This document shows, piece by piece, positions 16,141 to 24,448 of a stretch of 64,000 nt of DNA. Numbering within the stretch: position 1 is the stretch's first letter; each line of letters starts with the position of its first letter. Position numbers and translations under genes: made by a program. Origin of the DNA: a bacterium (GTDB lineage Bacteria; UBP6; UBA1177); NCBI GenBank assembly GCA_017405875.1, contig JAFQZM010000022.1, forward strand, positions 62,001 through 126,000, in the 5' to 3' direction. The notes below the pieces were generated by a model that was not told the origin of the DNA, ran no database searches, and was given only the letters and a program-made list of their open reading frames with translations.

Positions 16141-16202
16141 CGCCGCAACCTTAAGGACCCTAAAGACTTTAAGGAGCATAAGGACCTTACTGGGCGTCGC
16201 AA
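16140..16202. repeat. Intergenic nonad repeat element, copy 4 (variant)
   Basis: Five tandem 9-mers are visible: CTTAAGGAC, CCTAAAGAC, TTTAAGGAG, CATAAGGAC, CTTACTGGG (16150-16194). They are bounded by near-identical direct repeats, GCGCCGCAA (16140-16148) and GCGTCGCAA (16194-16202). The layout is like copies 1-3, with a degenerate short tandem repeat between GC-rich ends, but the period is nine and the unit differs. It starts at the last base of rdgB. Confidence 0.65.
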
Positions 16203-16232
16203 AGAAATCCCGAGCGGTGCTCCCGAATTTTT

Positions 16233-16260
16233 TTGACTTTTGAAGGCTCTTCAATATAAA
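16233..16260 (+). promoter_or_regulatory. Promoter of the YfgM-like/BamB-like operon
   Basis: TTGACT (16233-16238) and TATAAA (16255-16260) with a 16-nt spacer, 45 bases before the start codon at 16306 and 30 bases after repeat element copy 4. Confidence 0.6.
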
Positions 16261-16305
16261 GGCGCGTTATTTTGTTGTTTGTTTATTTTTTTCTTGGAGG
16301 AAATT

Positions 16306-17046
16306 ATGGCTTTAAAGCTTAGAGGCGCAAGAAAAGCTAAGAAAAAAGAGCTTGAAACGGCGGCAAATATCGTTGAAAATGACGCTTTTCAGGAGCAGGG
16401 TAAAAAGGTCGTTCTCGAACATCCTTACTTCATTTTCGGTTGCGTTGCAGCGATCGTTGTAGTTGTTATTGTCGCAATGCTTATTTCGACGGCTGTAAAA
16501 TCGGCATCAGATGCAAAATCGCTTGAATATGCTGCAGCGACGGAACTTCTCGACAAGGCTGACGATGATTCTTCTGAAAACGCAAAGGCAACTTACGAAC
16601 AGGCTCTTGCCGCTTTCGACAAAGTTATAAAAAATCAGTCCGGTTCGATGAATGCGGCTGCTTCGATGGTTTTTTCAGGCCGTATTTACAAGGAAAGCAT
16701 GAACAACTGCGACAAGGCGGTCGATTTCTTCAAACAGGCACGCACCAGCGGAAAACTCAGCACCGATGTCCGCTTCGTAGCTTATGAAGGCGAGGCAATG
16801 TGCTACTTCGATAAAGGCGATTACGAAAAAGCGGTTGATCTCTGGAAGGAATGGCTCAACCAGAAAACCGATATCTATAAGGATTACGCGCTTTACTACA
16901 CCGGCATGACCTATGAAAAACTCGGAAAAGCCGATGACGCTGCTCAGTATTACAACAGATTGAAAGACGAATATCCGAAGAGTCTTCTTATTGCAAAAAT
17001 CACGGGCAAAGTTACAACAAAAGAGCCTGAAAAAGCACAGAATTAA
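16306..17046 (+). CDS. Membrane-anchored TPR protein, YfgM-like
   Basis: The 246-residue protein has a charged cytoplasmic N-terminus of about 35 residues with Lys/Arg clusters. One membrane helix (about 48-67: a Val/Ile-rich stretch ending AMLISTAV) and a periplasmic helical domain with TPR-like pairs (about 80-240) follow. This is the build of YfgM (TPR_21 family), which contacts SecYEG and periplasmic chaperones. The gene directly precedes a BamB-like gene, the same order as yfgM-bamB in many Proteobacteria, which strengthens the call. The start is ATG 16306, five bases after GGAGG. The next gene overlaps by 1 nt. Confidence 0.7.
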   Translation: MALKLRGARKAKKKELETAANIVENDAFQEQGKKVVLEHPYFIFGCVAAIVVVVIVAMLISTAVKSASDAKSLEYAAATELLDKADDDSSENAKATYEQALAAFDKVIKNQSGSMNAAASMVFSGRIYKESMNNCDKAVDFFKQARTSGKLSTDVRFVAYEGEAMCYFDKGDYEKAVDLWKEWLNQKTDIYKDYALYYTGMTYEKLGKADDAAQYYNRLKDEYPKSLLIAKITGKVTTKEPEKAQN

Positions 17047-18266
17047 TGTTTCCGCGCAAATTTTTCCCAATTTTTTTCGTTTTTTTATTTTCGCTTCCGA
17101 TTTCTGCTGAATTTGTCGGATCTGTAGAATTTGATGAAAATGCAGGAAAAGCGCCTGAATTTGTACAGAAAGGCGAGCCGCATTTGGCTATTGAATGGGC
17201 GCTTCCGCTTAAGAAAAATCAGGTCCAGGTAAACAGACGCGAAGAAGCCGGTGTTACGCTTTTCGGAGATGATATTCTCGTCGCGGCGAGATCGGGCGAG
17301 CTTCATCTTTTCGGAAAAAACGGAGAACTCAAAGTGACTGCCGTTTTTGAAGGCGAGTGCACAGTGGCGCCTGTCGCAGTGGATGAAACCCACGCACTCG
17401 TCTCTGTTTCGAATTCGGTTTTCATGATGGAGCTTATTACTGAAAAAAAAGGGAAAAAGACGCAGTACAGCTGGAAAGTCCTTTGGAATATCGCCGGAAA
17501 GGCGACAGTTGCTGCACAGCCTTTCGTCTATGAAAACAAGCTTGTCCTCATTCAGTTTCACGACAGCGTGATTTATGTCGTCGACAAGGAGAGCGGCGAA
17601 CTCAAAAATATGTACAGCGACTACGAAAACAGTGAGGAGCTTGCCGTTGTACGCCTTGCACAGCCGATATTTGTTGACGGAAAGATCGTTTTCGGTTTTT
17701 CCGACGGCACGATAACCTTTTTCATGCTGCGCGACGAAGGCAAAGTCGACCTGATTCCTTACTACAAATTCAAAACGGCGAGCTCGATGAAAAGGTTCGA
17801 AAAACGTGACTTTTTCGACCTTCTTTCTTTTGTCCAGATCGAAGATTCGATTCTTTTTTCCGGCGGGGAATACGGCGGCGTTATTGTTGACGGAAAGCCT
17901 ACAAAACTTGAAAACATGGAAGATCTCCAGCTTTTCAAATATGAAAACGGTTTCGCCGGTTTCGGCCGCCGCGGGATTTTTCTTTTTGATGAAAACGGAA
18001 AATTCAAAACACAGCCTTTCAAGTCGATGAATTACGTGACGAATCTTGTTGCCGGCAACGGTTTCGCAGTCGCGATGACTTCCGGCGAAGGACCTATGCT
18101 GGGCGATACTGATGCCTTTATTTATCTGCTTTCACCGGATTTTACGAAGATACATTACTCCATGATGATACCGAACGGCGTTTCAAGTAACGTGGTGTGC
18201 GACGGGCGCGCTGTGTACTTTATTTCGGACATGGGAGTACTTTATAAGTTAAAAGTGTTAAATTAA
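17046..18266 (+). CDS. Exported PQQ-type beta-propeller, BamB-like
   Basis: The 406-residue protein has a signal peptide (cleavage likely after ISA, about residue 21) and no lipobox. It then has repeated beta-propeller units, e.g. GVTLFGDDILVAARSGELHLF, with the alternating short strands and Gly-x-(I/L)-x-x-(L/F) turns of PQQ repeats. BamB is a lipoprotein scaffold of the outer-membrane beta-barrel assembly machine. Here the absence of a lipid anchor is odd, but gene order after a YfgM-like gene supports the relation. The start codon overlaps the upstream stop (TAATG). A role in envelope biogenesis is inferred. Confidence 0.65.
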   Translation: MFPRKFFPIFFVFLFSLPISAEFVGSVEFDENAGKAPEFVQKGEPHLAIEWALPLKKNQVQVNRREEAGVTLFGDDILVAARSGELHLFGKNGELKVTAVFEGECTVAPVAVDETHALVSVSNSVFMMELITEKKGKKTQYSWKVLWNIAGKATVAAQPFVYENKLVLIQFHDSVIYVVDKESGELKNMYSDYENSEELAVVRLAQPIFVDGKIVFGFSDGTITFFMLRDEGKVDLIPYYKFKTASSMKRFEKRDFFDLLSFVQIEDSILFSGGEYGGVIVDGKPTKLENMEDLQLFKYENGFAGFGRRGIFLFDENGKFKTQPFKSMNYVTNLVAGNGFAVAMTSGEGPMLGDTDAFIYLLSPDFTKIHYSMMIPNGVSSNVVCDGRAVYFISDMGVLYKLKVLN

Positions 18267-18278
18267 TGGAAAATTTTC

Positions 18279-18306
18279 TTGCAATATTACAGAAAATGAT
18301 TAGAAA
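18279..18306 (+). promoter_or_regulatory. Possible promoter of the HU/IHF gene
   Basis: TTGCAA (18279-18284) and TAGAAA (18301-18306) with a 16-nt spacer, 41 bases before the start codon. Both boxes match the consensus at four of six positions. Confidence 0.4.
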
Positions 18307-18347
18307 TGAGCGGCTTTTTGGAGCAAAGACTTTTTATGGAGGAGTGA

Positions 18348-18623
18348 ATGAATAAGTCGAATTTAATTGCTGTTTTTTCTGACAAAGCAAACCTTTCAAA
18401 GAGAAATGCGGAACAGTTCGTAAACATTATGATTGATTCAATGATTAAAGCTCTCAAAAACGGCGAGCGCGTTGAAATCAGAGGTTTCGGCAGTTTCGTA
18501 GTCCGCACTTACGGTGCTTATGAAGGCAGAAATCCCAAGACCGGCGAAACGATAAACGTCGATCAGAAGAAACTTCCTTTCTTCAAGGCTGGAAAAGATC
18601 TTCTTTCCCGCATCAATGACTGA
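18348..18623 (+). CDS. HU/IHF-family DNA-bending protein
   Basis: The 91-residue protein is a full-length member of the bacterial histone-like family. The DNA-binding signature is GFGSFVVRTYGAYEGRNPKTG (residues about 45-65), with the beta-arm Asn-Pro that intercalates into DNA. The EIRGFGSF phrase favours the IHF-beta side over HU, but assignment is not certain. It acts as a dimer in nucleoid structure and DNA bending. The start has GGAGG five bases upstream. A strong hairpin terminator follows, so the gene is a single unit. Confidence 0.9.
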   Translation: MNKSNLIAVFSDKANLSKRNAEQFVNIMIDSMIKALKNGERVEIRGFGSFVVRTYGAYEGRNPKTGETINVDQKKLPFFKAGKDLLSRIND

Positions 18624-18639
18624 TTAACTTCAGTTTTTT

Positions 18640-18661
18640 GCCGCTTCGTGCGGCTTTTTTT
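18640..18661 (+). terminator. Rho-independent terminator of the HU/IHF gene
   Basis: GCCGC (18640-18644), loop TTCGT, GCGGC (18650-18654), then seven T (18655-18661). It ends 16 bases before the start of the JAMM-helicase gene, which must therefore have its own promoter or rely on read-through. Confidence 0.85.
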
Positions 18662-18677
18662 ATTTTTCGGATAACTC

Positions 18678-21188
18678 ATGTCGTTTAAAGCAGAACTTTA
18701 TTTTACGGCGGCAGCCATCCGGCTTGCGAGATATTTTATTTCGCAGAATGACGGAAACGAAATCGTTATGGTCGGCAAGGTGGATGCAGACGGAAAAATC
18801 TGTGATCTCCGTCGTGCCGCAATGGGTGATTCCGGCTCTGTTCCTGCGGTTATCGCGACTGCCGCGCCGGGTGAAGTCCTTATCCACAACCATCCTAGCG
18901 GAAACATAAATCCGAGCGGGGCAGATATTGAAGTCGCGGCCCGCGCAGCCGAAAAAAGCGTCGGTTCATACATTGTTGATAACGATGTGATAAATGTTTT
19001 TCCGGTAGTCGAAAGGATTGAACCCGAAAACACCGAAATAGAGCCTGTCGATCTTGAAGAAGTTGCGGAGATCTTCAGCATAAACGGCAGACTTGCGCAG
19101 TCAGACAGTACGTTTGAGTTCAGACATCCTCAGACTGAAATGGCTCTCAGTGTCGCCGAGGCGATAAACTCTTCGTCTGTTCTGGTTTCAGAAGCGGGAA
19201 CGGGAACCGGAAAAAGTTTTGCATACCTTGTTCCTGCGCTGCAATACGTCTCGAAAAACAAAGGGAAGAGAGTTGTCATAAGCACTTCGACTATCGCTCT
19301 GCAGGAGCAGCTTTTCAACAAGGATATTCCGGCACTTCTCAAAAAACTTGATATTGACGATGTCGGAACGGTCGTTCTGAAAGGAAGAAGCAACTATCTC
19401 TGCAAAAGGAGATACGCTGATTTCAGAATGGGAAGTATCCAGACGAAAATCGACGATGCGGCTTCGCAAAAAAGTGTCGAAACTGTTGAAGAGATCGACC
19501 GCTGGCTCAACTATACCGATGACGGATCGCGTTCGAACATGAATTCTGCTGTCTCTCTCGATATCTGGAACGAGATCTGCGCCGACGAACTTGCCTGCGA
19601 AAAGAGCAAATGCCGATTTTTCAGTTCATGCTTCTTTTTCAAGGCGAGAAGACGGGCAAATTTTGCCTCTCTCATCCTTGTGAACCACCATCTTTTGATG
19701 GCTGATGTCTCGATGAAATCAGCGGAAGACGAAGGTGAGGGGATTTTACCGAAGTTCGATATTTTAGTTATTGACGAGGCGCACAATATTTTTAAAAGTG
19801 CGGTCAGTTTTTTAGGCGAATCGGTTTCGTCAAATTCAGTCAGAAAACTGCTCGGAAAACTTTACAACACTTCATCAGGACAGGGGCTTCTGACAAAAAT
19901 TCTCAGCAACAACGCAAATTCAACGCTGCTGAAACCGCTTGAAAAGGCGGTAAACATTCTTTCCGGCGGATTTCAGGCGAAACTTGCACACTCGTTTATT
20001 CCTGAACTGATCTCGATTTTAGGTAAAAACAGCGACGAAAACCTTTTTGAACTTGACGACCCTGAAAAACGGAAGGAAATGACCGATGTTTTGGGAAAAA
20101 TCGTGACAGTCGTGACTGATGTTACCGATCTGATCGCGCCGGTCGTAAAACTTTTGAAGGAAAAGGATGAGGCGCAAACCGAGCTTCGAACAGTCATGGA
20201 TGACATGAACCGCTCGCTTCTCACTGATCTTGAAGGAGTCGTTGCAAAACTTGCCTCCTACGCAGGATTTTACAGTGAATTCTGCATAGGAACAAACACC
20301 GAAAATCAGGTTTTCTGGGGTGAAAAGAGCGGCGAAACACTAACACTTACGATAAGTCCGCTTGATGTGCAGCGGATCTTGGCTGACAATCTTTACAAAG
20401 ATACCAAAAGCATAATTTTCACTTCGGCGACTCTTACGACAAGCCGCGACGAGCACGGTTTCGACTTTTTCTACCGTGAAAGCGGTTTATCTATGACCGA
20501 AAGGGAAAAAAAGGCGATAAGTTTAGAGAGCTGTTTCGATTACGCTTCCCAGATAAAGGCTTTCATAGGCGGTGATATGCCCGATCCTGCCAGGGACCGC
20601 GAACTTTTCGATTCGGCGAGCATCGAAGCTGCACACGACATCGTCAAGGCTTCAGGCGGCGGCGCACTTGTTCTTTTTACTTCGATAAGCCACCGCGAAA
20701 ACGCTCTCAAATACTTTTCAGACCTTGATTTTGAGGTTTTTTCTCAGGGGAAAATGTCGGTTCAGGCGATAATGAAAAAGTTCCGCGAGGACGTGAACGC
20801 AACTCTTCTTGCGACCGAAACTTTCTGGGAAGGAATAGACATGAAAGGGGAGACGCTGCGAAACCTCGTGATAATCAAACTTCCGTTCCGCTATCCGAGT
20901 CACCCTTTCATCAAGCGTTATGTCGCACGTCTTGAGCAGGAAACGGGAAAGGGCGGTTTTCAGGTTTACACGCTGCCGAACGCGGTGCTTAAATTCAAAC
21001 AGGGCTTCGGCAGACTGATAAGAACGAAAAGCGACATCGGAACTGTCACAGTGCTCGATAAACGCATCGCCGAAAAGAATTACGGCCGCGATTTTATCAG
21101 GTCTGCGCCTGCAGGAGTCAGGTTCAACGTCCTTCCGGTTGCCGAAATCACCCGCAGAATCGAAGAATTTTTTTGCAGAAACGATTGA
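18678..21188 (+). CDS. RadC-like JAMM domain fused to a DinG-family helicase
   Basis: The 836-residue protein has two parts. Residues 1-115 form a RadC-like JAMM/MPN domain with a complete metal motif: Glu28, His70, His72, Ser80 and Asp83 in HNHPSG followed by PSGAD. Residues 140-836 form a superfamily-2 helicase of the DinG/XPD class, with Walker A GTGTGKS (174-180), DEAH (366-369), cysteines after LCKRR and in CADELACEKSKC that fit the iron-sulfur cluster, and motif VI QGFGRLIR. DinG helicases unwind 5'-3', including R-loops and D-loops. In other DinG proteins the N-terminal partner is an exonuclease domain; here it is a putative metalloprotease. It could cut a protein bound to DNA while the helicase clears the strand (inference). 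The start lacks a clear ribosome-binding site. Confidence 0.88.
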   Translation: MSFKAELYFTAAAIRLARYFISQNDGNEIVMVGKVDADGKICDLRRAAMGDSGSVPAVIATAAPGEVLIHNHPSGNINPSGADIEVAARAAEKSVGSYIVDNDVINVFPVVERIEPENTEIEPVDLEEVAEIFSINGRLAQSDSTFEFRHPQTEMALSVAEAINSSSVLVSEAGTGTGKSFAYLVPALQYVSKNKGKRVVISTSTIALQEQLFNKDIPALLKKLDIDDVGTVVLKGRSNYLCKRRYADFRMGSIQTKIDDAASQKSVETVEEIDRWLNYTDDGSRSNMNSAVSLDIWNEICADELACEKSKCRFFSSCFFFKARRRANFASLILVNHHLLMADVSMKSAEDEGEGILPKFDILVIDEAHNIFKSAVSFLGESVSSNSVRKLLGKLYNTSSGQGLLTKILSNNANSTLLKPLEKAVNILSGGFQAKLAHSFIPELISILGKNSDENLFELDDPEKRKEMTDVLGKIVTVVTDVTDLIAPVVKLLKEKDEAQTELRTVMDDMNRSLLTDLEGVVAKLASYAGFYSEFCIGTNTENQVFWGEKSGETLTLTISPLDVQRILADNLYKDTKSIIFTSATLTTSRDEHGFDFFYRESGLSMTEREKKAISLESCFDYASQIKAFIGGDMPDPARDRELFDSASIEAAHDIVKASGGGALVLFTSISHRENALKYFSDLDFEVFSQGKMSVQAIMKKFREDVNATLLATETFWEGIDMKGETLRNLVIIKLPFRYPSHPFIKRYVARLEQETGKGGFQVYTLPNAVLKFKQGFGRLIRTKSDIGTVTVLDKRIAEKNYGRDFIRSAPAGVRFNVLPVAEITRRIEEFFCRND

Positions 21189-21243
21189 TTGTGCTATGAA
21201 TATCCGCAATTTGTTATATGTTTGTTTTTTATAGGAGATTCCA

Positions 21244-22968
21244 ATGAGAGTAAGTCAGCTTTTTTTCCAGACATTGAAAGAAGTTCCCAAAGAGGCGCAG
21301 ATCGAAAGCCACAGGCTCCTTTACCGCGCCGGAATGATACAGAAACTCGCGAGCGGCGTTTACAACTACCTTCCGCTTGCACTCAGAAGCATCAGAAAAC
21401 TTGAAGACATAATCCGCGAAGAGCTCAACAAACGCGGCTGTCAGGAAGTCCTCATGCCGTCGGTACAGCCGGCTGAACTCTGGCAGGAAAGCGGCAGATG
21501 GGGCTACTACGGACCTGAACTTCTCCGTCTTAAAGACAGAAAAGGCGGAGATTTCTGCCTTGGTCCGACGCACGAAGAAGTCATCACCGACATGGTCCGC
21601 AGAAATTTAAGAAGCTACAAGCAGCTTCCTTACAACCTTTACCAGTTCCAGAGCAAGTTCCGTGACGAAGTCCGTCCCCGTTTCGGCCTGATGAGAGGCA
21701 GAGAGTTCATAATGAAAGACGGTTATTCGTTCGATGTCAGCGAAGAGAAGGCGAAGGAATCCTACAAAAAAATGTATGAGGCTTATAACGCGATTTTCAC
21801 GAGAAGCGGCCTTAAATTCAAGCCGGTCGATGCTGCAACGGGCGCAATCGGCGGCGATATGAGCCACGAATTCCAGGTCCTTGCCGATGCAGGCGAAGAC
21901 ACGATTCTTTCGTGCAGCAAGTGCAGTTACGCGGCAAACCTTGAGAAGGCAACATCGGTTTACAGCGAAAACAAGCCCGATTCTTCAAATGTTCCGCCTG
22001 TAAAAGATGTCGAAACTCCGAATCAGAGATCGGTCGAAGAAGTTGCCGCCTTCCTGGGTAAAACCACGAAAGAAATAATGAAATCAATGATTTATATGGT
22101 CGATGAAGAGCCTGTTCTCATCCTTGTCAGAGGCGACAAAGAGATCAACGAAGCAAAAGTTCAGGCTTTCTGCAAAGGAAACGCGGTCGAACTTGCAAGC
22201 GACGCCGTCATCGAAGATGTTTCGGGCGCGCCTCACGGCTTCATCGGGCCTGTAGGTCTTAAAAAACAGATCAGAATTCTGGCTGACTATTCGATCACGA
22301 CGATGTCTTCGCTGACTGCCGGTGCCAACAAAGAGGGTTACCACATCGAAAACGTCGTTATGCGCAGGGATTTCACTCCGGATGCAGTCGGCGATTTCGT
22401 CGTCACGACGGCTGGCGAGAGATGTCCTCACTGTGACGGCGTGCTTGAAGAGTGCAGAGGTATCGAAGTCGGGCAGGTTTTCTATCTCGGAACGAAATAC
22501 AGCTCGAAGATGAAATGCGAATTTATCGATGAAAACGGCGAATCTGTTCCTGCAGTCATGGGTTGCTACGGAATCGGCGTCGGCAGAACGGTTCAGGCTG
22601 CGATCGAGCAGAACCACGACGAATTCGGCATAATCTGGCCGATGGCGCTTGCTCCTTATGAAGCGATCGTTCTTCCGCTCCAGATGAACAAAGAAGAAGT
22701 AAAGAACGCTGCATTCGATTTTTATGAAAAGCTCAATGCTGCAGGAGTTGAAACTGTCATTGACGACCGCGACGAAAGGGCCGGATTCAAATTCAACGAC
22801 GCTGACCTTGTCGGATATCCGGTTCAGATAATTTTCGGCGCAAAATCGCTCGAAAGAGGCGTTGTAGAAGTAAAAATCCGCAAAACCAACGAAAAACAGG
22901 AAATGAAAATCGAAGACGCCGTTGATTTTGTCGTCAATTTCAAGAGGGAAGAACTCAGGATAAAATGA
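21244..22968 (+). CDS. proS: Prolyl-tRNA synthetase, bacterial type
   Basis: The 574-residue class II synthetase charges tRNA-Pro. Motif 1 lies in the N-terminal part (YNYLPLALRSIRKLEDII), motif 2 is FRDEVRPRFGLMRGREF (about residues 139-155), and motif 3 is GIGVGRTVQAAIEQ. The inserted YbaK-type editing domain, which removes mischarged alanine, covers about 225-390. The C-terminal anticodon domain starts near 470. The length is normal for the long bacterial form. The start has AGGAG six bases upstream. It overlaps the next gene by 4 nt (ATGA). Confidence 0.95.
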   Translation: MRVSQLFFQTLKEVPKEAQIESHRLLYRAGMIQKLASGVYNYLPLALRSIRKLEDIIREELNKRGCQEVLMPSVQPAELWQESGRWGYYGPELLRLKDRKGGDFCLGPTHEEVITDMVRRNLRSYKQLPYNLYQFQSKFRDEVRPRFGLMRGREFIMKDGYSFDVSEEKAKESYKKMYEAYNAIFTRSGLKFKPVDAATGAIGGDMSHEFQVLADAGEDTILSCSKCSYAANLEKATSVYSENKPDSSNVPPVKDVETPNQRSVEEVAAFLGKTTKEIMKSMIYMVDEEPVLILVRGDKEINEAKVQAFCKGNAVELASDAVIEDVSGAPHGFIGPVGLKKQIRILADYSITTMSSLTAGANKEGYHIENVVMRRDFTPDAVGDFVVTTAGERCPHCDGVLEECRGIEVGQVFYLGTKYSSKMKCEFIDENGESVPAVMGCYGIGVGRTVQAAIEQNHDEFGIIWPMALAPYEAIVLPLQMNKEEVKNAAFDFYEKLNAAGVETVIDDRDERAGFKFNDADLVGYPVQIIFGAKSLERGVVEVKIRKTNEKQEMKIEDAVDFVVNFKREELRIK

Positions 22969-23543
22969 GAAAGTTTTTTTCTCTGATTATCGTTTTTTGT
23001 CTTACCTTTCCCGTTTTTGCTGCCAAAGTAAACTATGATCCCGAAATAAAAGTTGATGAAAATCTGACGATCCCGCTTAGAAATTACGGCATTTTCGCAC
23101 CGGCATCGTTTTCCATCTACGCGATCGGGCTTTATGTGGCAGGAAATGAAACCGATAATATGAAGCTGAAAGACGCCGATCAGCCTATGGCTATCAGACT
23201 TGTTTCTCTTTCCAATCTTTTGAGAATGAAAAAGCTCATCAGCGAGCTTAGACGCGGTTTCAGTTACGGAATGAGTCACGACAAGGAGTTTTTGAAAACT
23301 ATTCAGACACGCATTGACACATTTCTCAATCTGCTTGAAAATTCCGGTAGAAAACCTAAGAAAAACAAGTCCATAACTTTTTTGTATCTGCCTGAAAAGG
23401 GGACGAAAGTTTATTTCGAAGATGAATTTTTGGGCGAAATAAAAGGACATGATTTCAAACGTGCTCTTTTCGGGATCTGGCTCAACAGCAACTGTGCCGA
23501 TCCTAAACTGCGTGATGAAGTGGTCAAAATAAGAAAAAAGTGA
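22965..23543 (+). CDS. Exported chalcone-isomerase-like protein
   Basis: The 192-residue protein has a signal peptide (cleaved after VFA, about residue 19) and the chalcone-isomerase-like fold. The sequence runs from a first strand near 'IPLRNYGIFAPASFSIYAIGLYVAG' (split here: IPLRNYGIF, FSIYAIGLYV), through MAIRLVSLSN, to LPEKGTKVYFEDEFLGEIKG and a final ALFGIWL. Bacterial members bind fatty acids or heme-like ligands and rarely isomerise flavonoids, so the role is open. The start overlaps the proS stop by 4 nt. The 7-nt gap to rpoH suggests the same operon. Confidence 0.72.
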   Translation: MRKFFSLIIVFCLTFPVFAAKVNYDPEIKVDENLTIPLRNYGIFAPASFSIYAIGLYVAGNETDNMKLKDADQPMAIRLVSLSNLLRMKKLISELRRGFSYGMSHDKEFLKTIQTRIDTFLNLLENSGRKPKKNKSITFLYLPEKGTKVYFEDEFLGEIKGHDFKRALFGIWLNSNCADPKLRDEVVKIRKK

Positions 23544-23550
23544 GGCTATT

Positions 23551-24447
23551 TTGAGCGAAAAACAAAGCTTAAGTAAAATTCCGATACTTTCGCAGAACAC
23601 TCTTTCGACTTATATCCGCAGCGTTCTTTCTGTTCCCGATCTGACGCGGGAGGAAGAGGCTGATCTTTTCAAAAAGTTCAAGGAGACTCAGAGCAAGGAG
23701 GCGGCGCAGAAAATCGTCGTCAGCAACCTGAAGCTGGTTGTAAATCTTGCATACAAATTCAGAAATTTCCGCGATGTTCCCGATCTTATCCAGGAGGGAA
23801 GTCTCGGACTTCTTACGGCTCTGCAGAAGTTCGATCTTGACAAAGGAGTCCGTTTTGCGACTTACGCGACATGGTGGATCCGCGCTAAAATTCAGGAGTT
23901 CATCATCAGCCAGATGAGTATTGTCCGCTTCGGAAAAAGCAGAGACGAGCGCAAACTTTTCTTCAACATGATGGCGACGATCAAAGACATTCAGAGTTAC
24001 GACAAAGACGGCGAAATATCGAAAGAAGAGCTTATTCAGGAAGTTGCGCGGCGTCTCAACGTTACGCCCGACAAAGTCATCGACGCGCTTCAGGTAGTCT
24101 CTTCCTACAACGACATTTCGATTGACCAGACGATCGAAGGAAGCGATGAAAAACTGATCGAACTTAAGGATAAAAGTGATTTCGATCAGGAAATTGACGA
24201 TGAAGATATGAAAGTCAAACTCCAGAATGCGATAAGTACACTGAATGAAAGGGAAAAATTTGTAATCTGGAACCGTTATCTTGCCGACGAGACGATGACT
24301 TTGGAAGAAATCGGCGAAAAATACGGAATTTCAAAAGAGCGCGTCCGTCAGATCGAATCACGCGCGCTTGCCAAAATAAAACTTTTCACAATGAAGCAGC
24401 CTAAACTTCTGCCGCAGGCTTCCAGCGACATCGAAGACGCTTTTTAA
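23551..24447 (+). CDS. rpoH: RNA polymerase sigma factor, RpoH-like
   Basis: The 298-residue sigma-70-family factor has region 1.2/2 with the core-binding and -10 parts (DLIQEGSLGLLTALQKFD, FATYATWWIRAKIQEFI), an RpoH-type segment after it (IVRFGKSRDERKLFF), and region 4 with the -35 helix (LEEIGEKYGISKERVRQIE). It lacks region 1.1, so it is an alternative factor of the heat-shock type. Start codon TTG at 23551 is five bases after GAGG; the next in-frame Met is too far inside. The stop lies 1 nt from the convergent mtaB stop. No RpoH-type promoter was seen upstream of the Hsp70 gene at 29112. Confidence 0.82.
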   Translation: MSEKQSLSKIPILSQNTLSTYIRSVLSVPDLTREEEADLFKKFKETQSKEAAQKIVVSNLKLVVNLAYKFRNFRDVPDLIQEGSLGLLTALQKFDLDKGVRFATYATWWIRAKIQEFIISQMSIVRFGKSRDERKLFFNMMATIKDIQSYDKDGEISKEELIQEVARRLNVTPDKVIDALQVVSSYNDISIDQTIEGSDEKLIELKDKSDFDQEIDDEDMKVKLQNAISTLNEREKFVIWNRYLADETMTLEEIGEKYGISKERVRQIESRALAKIKLFTMKQPKLLPQASSDIEDAF

Positions 24448-24448
24448 A

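Noticed and set aside
18648-18680. Separate radC gene before dinG
   Set aside because: The JAMM part and helicase part are in one uninterrupted frame with no internal start, ribosome-binding site or stop between residues 110 and 145.
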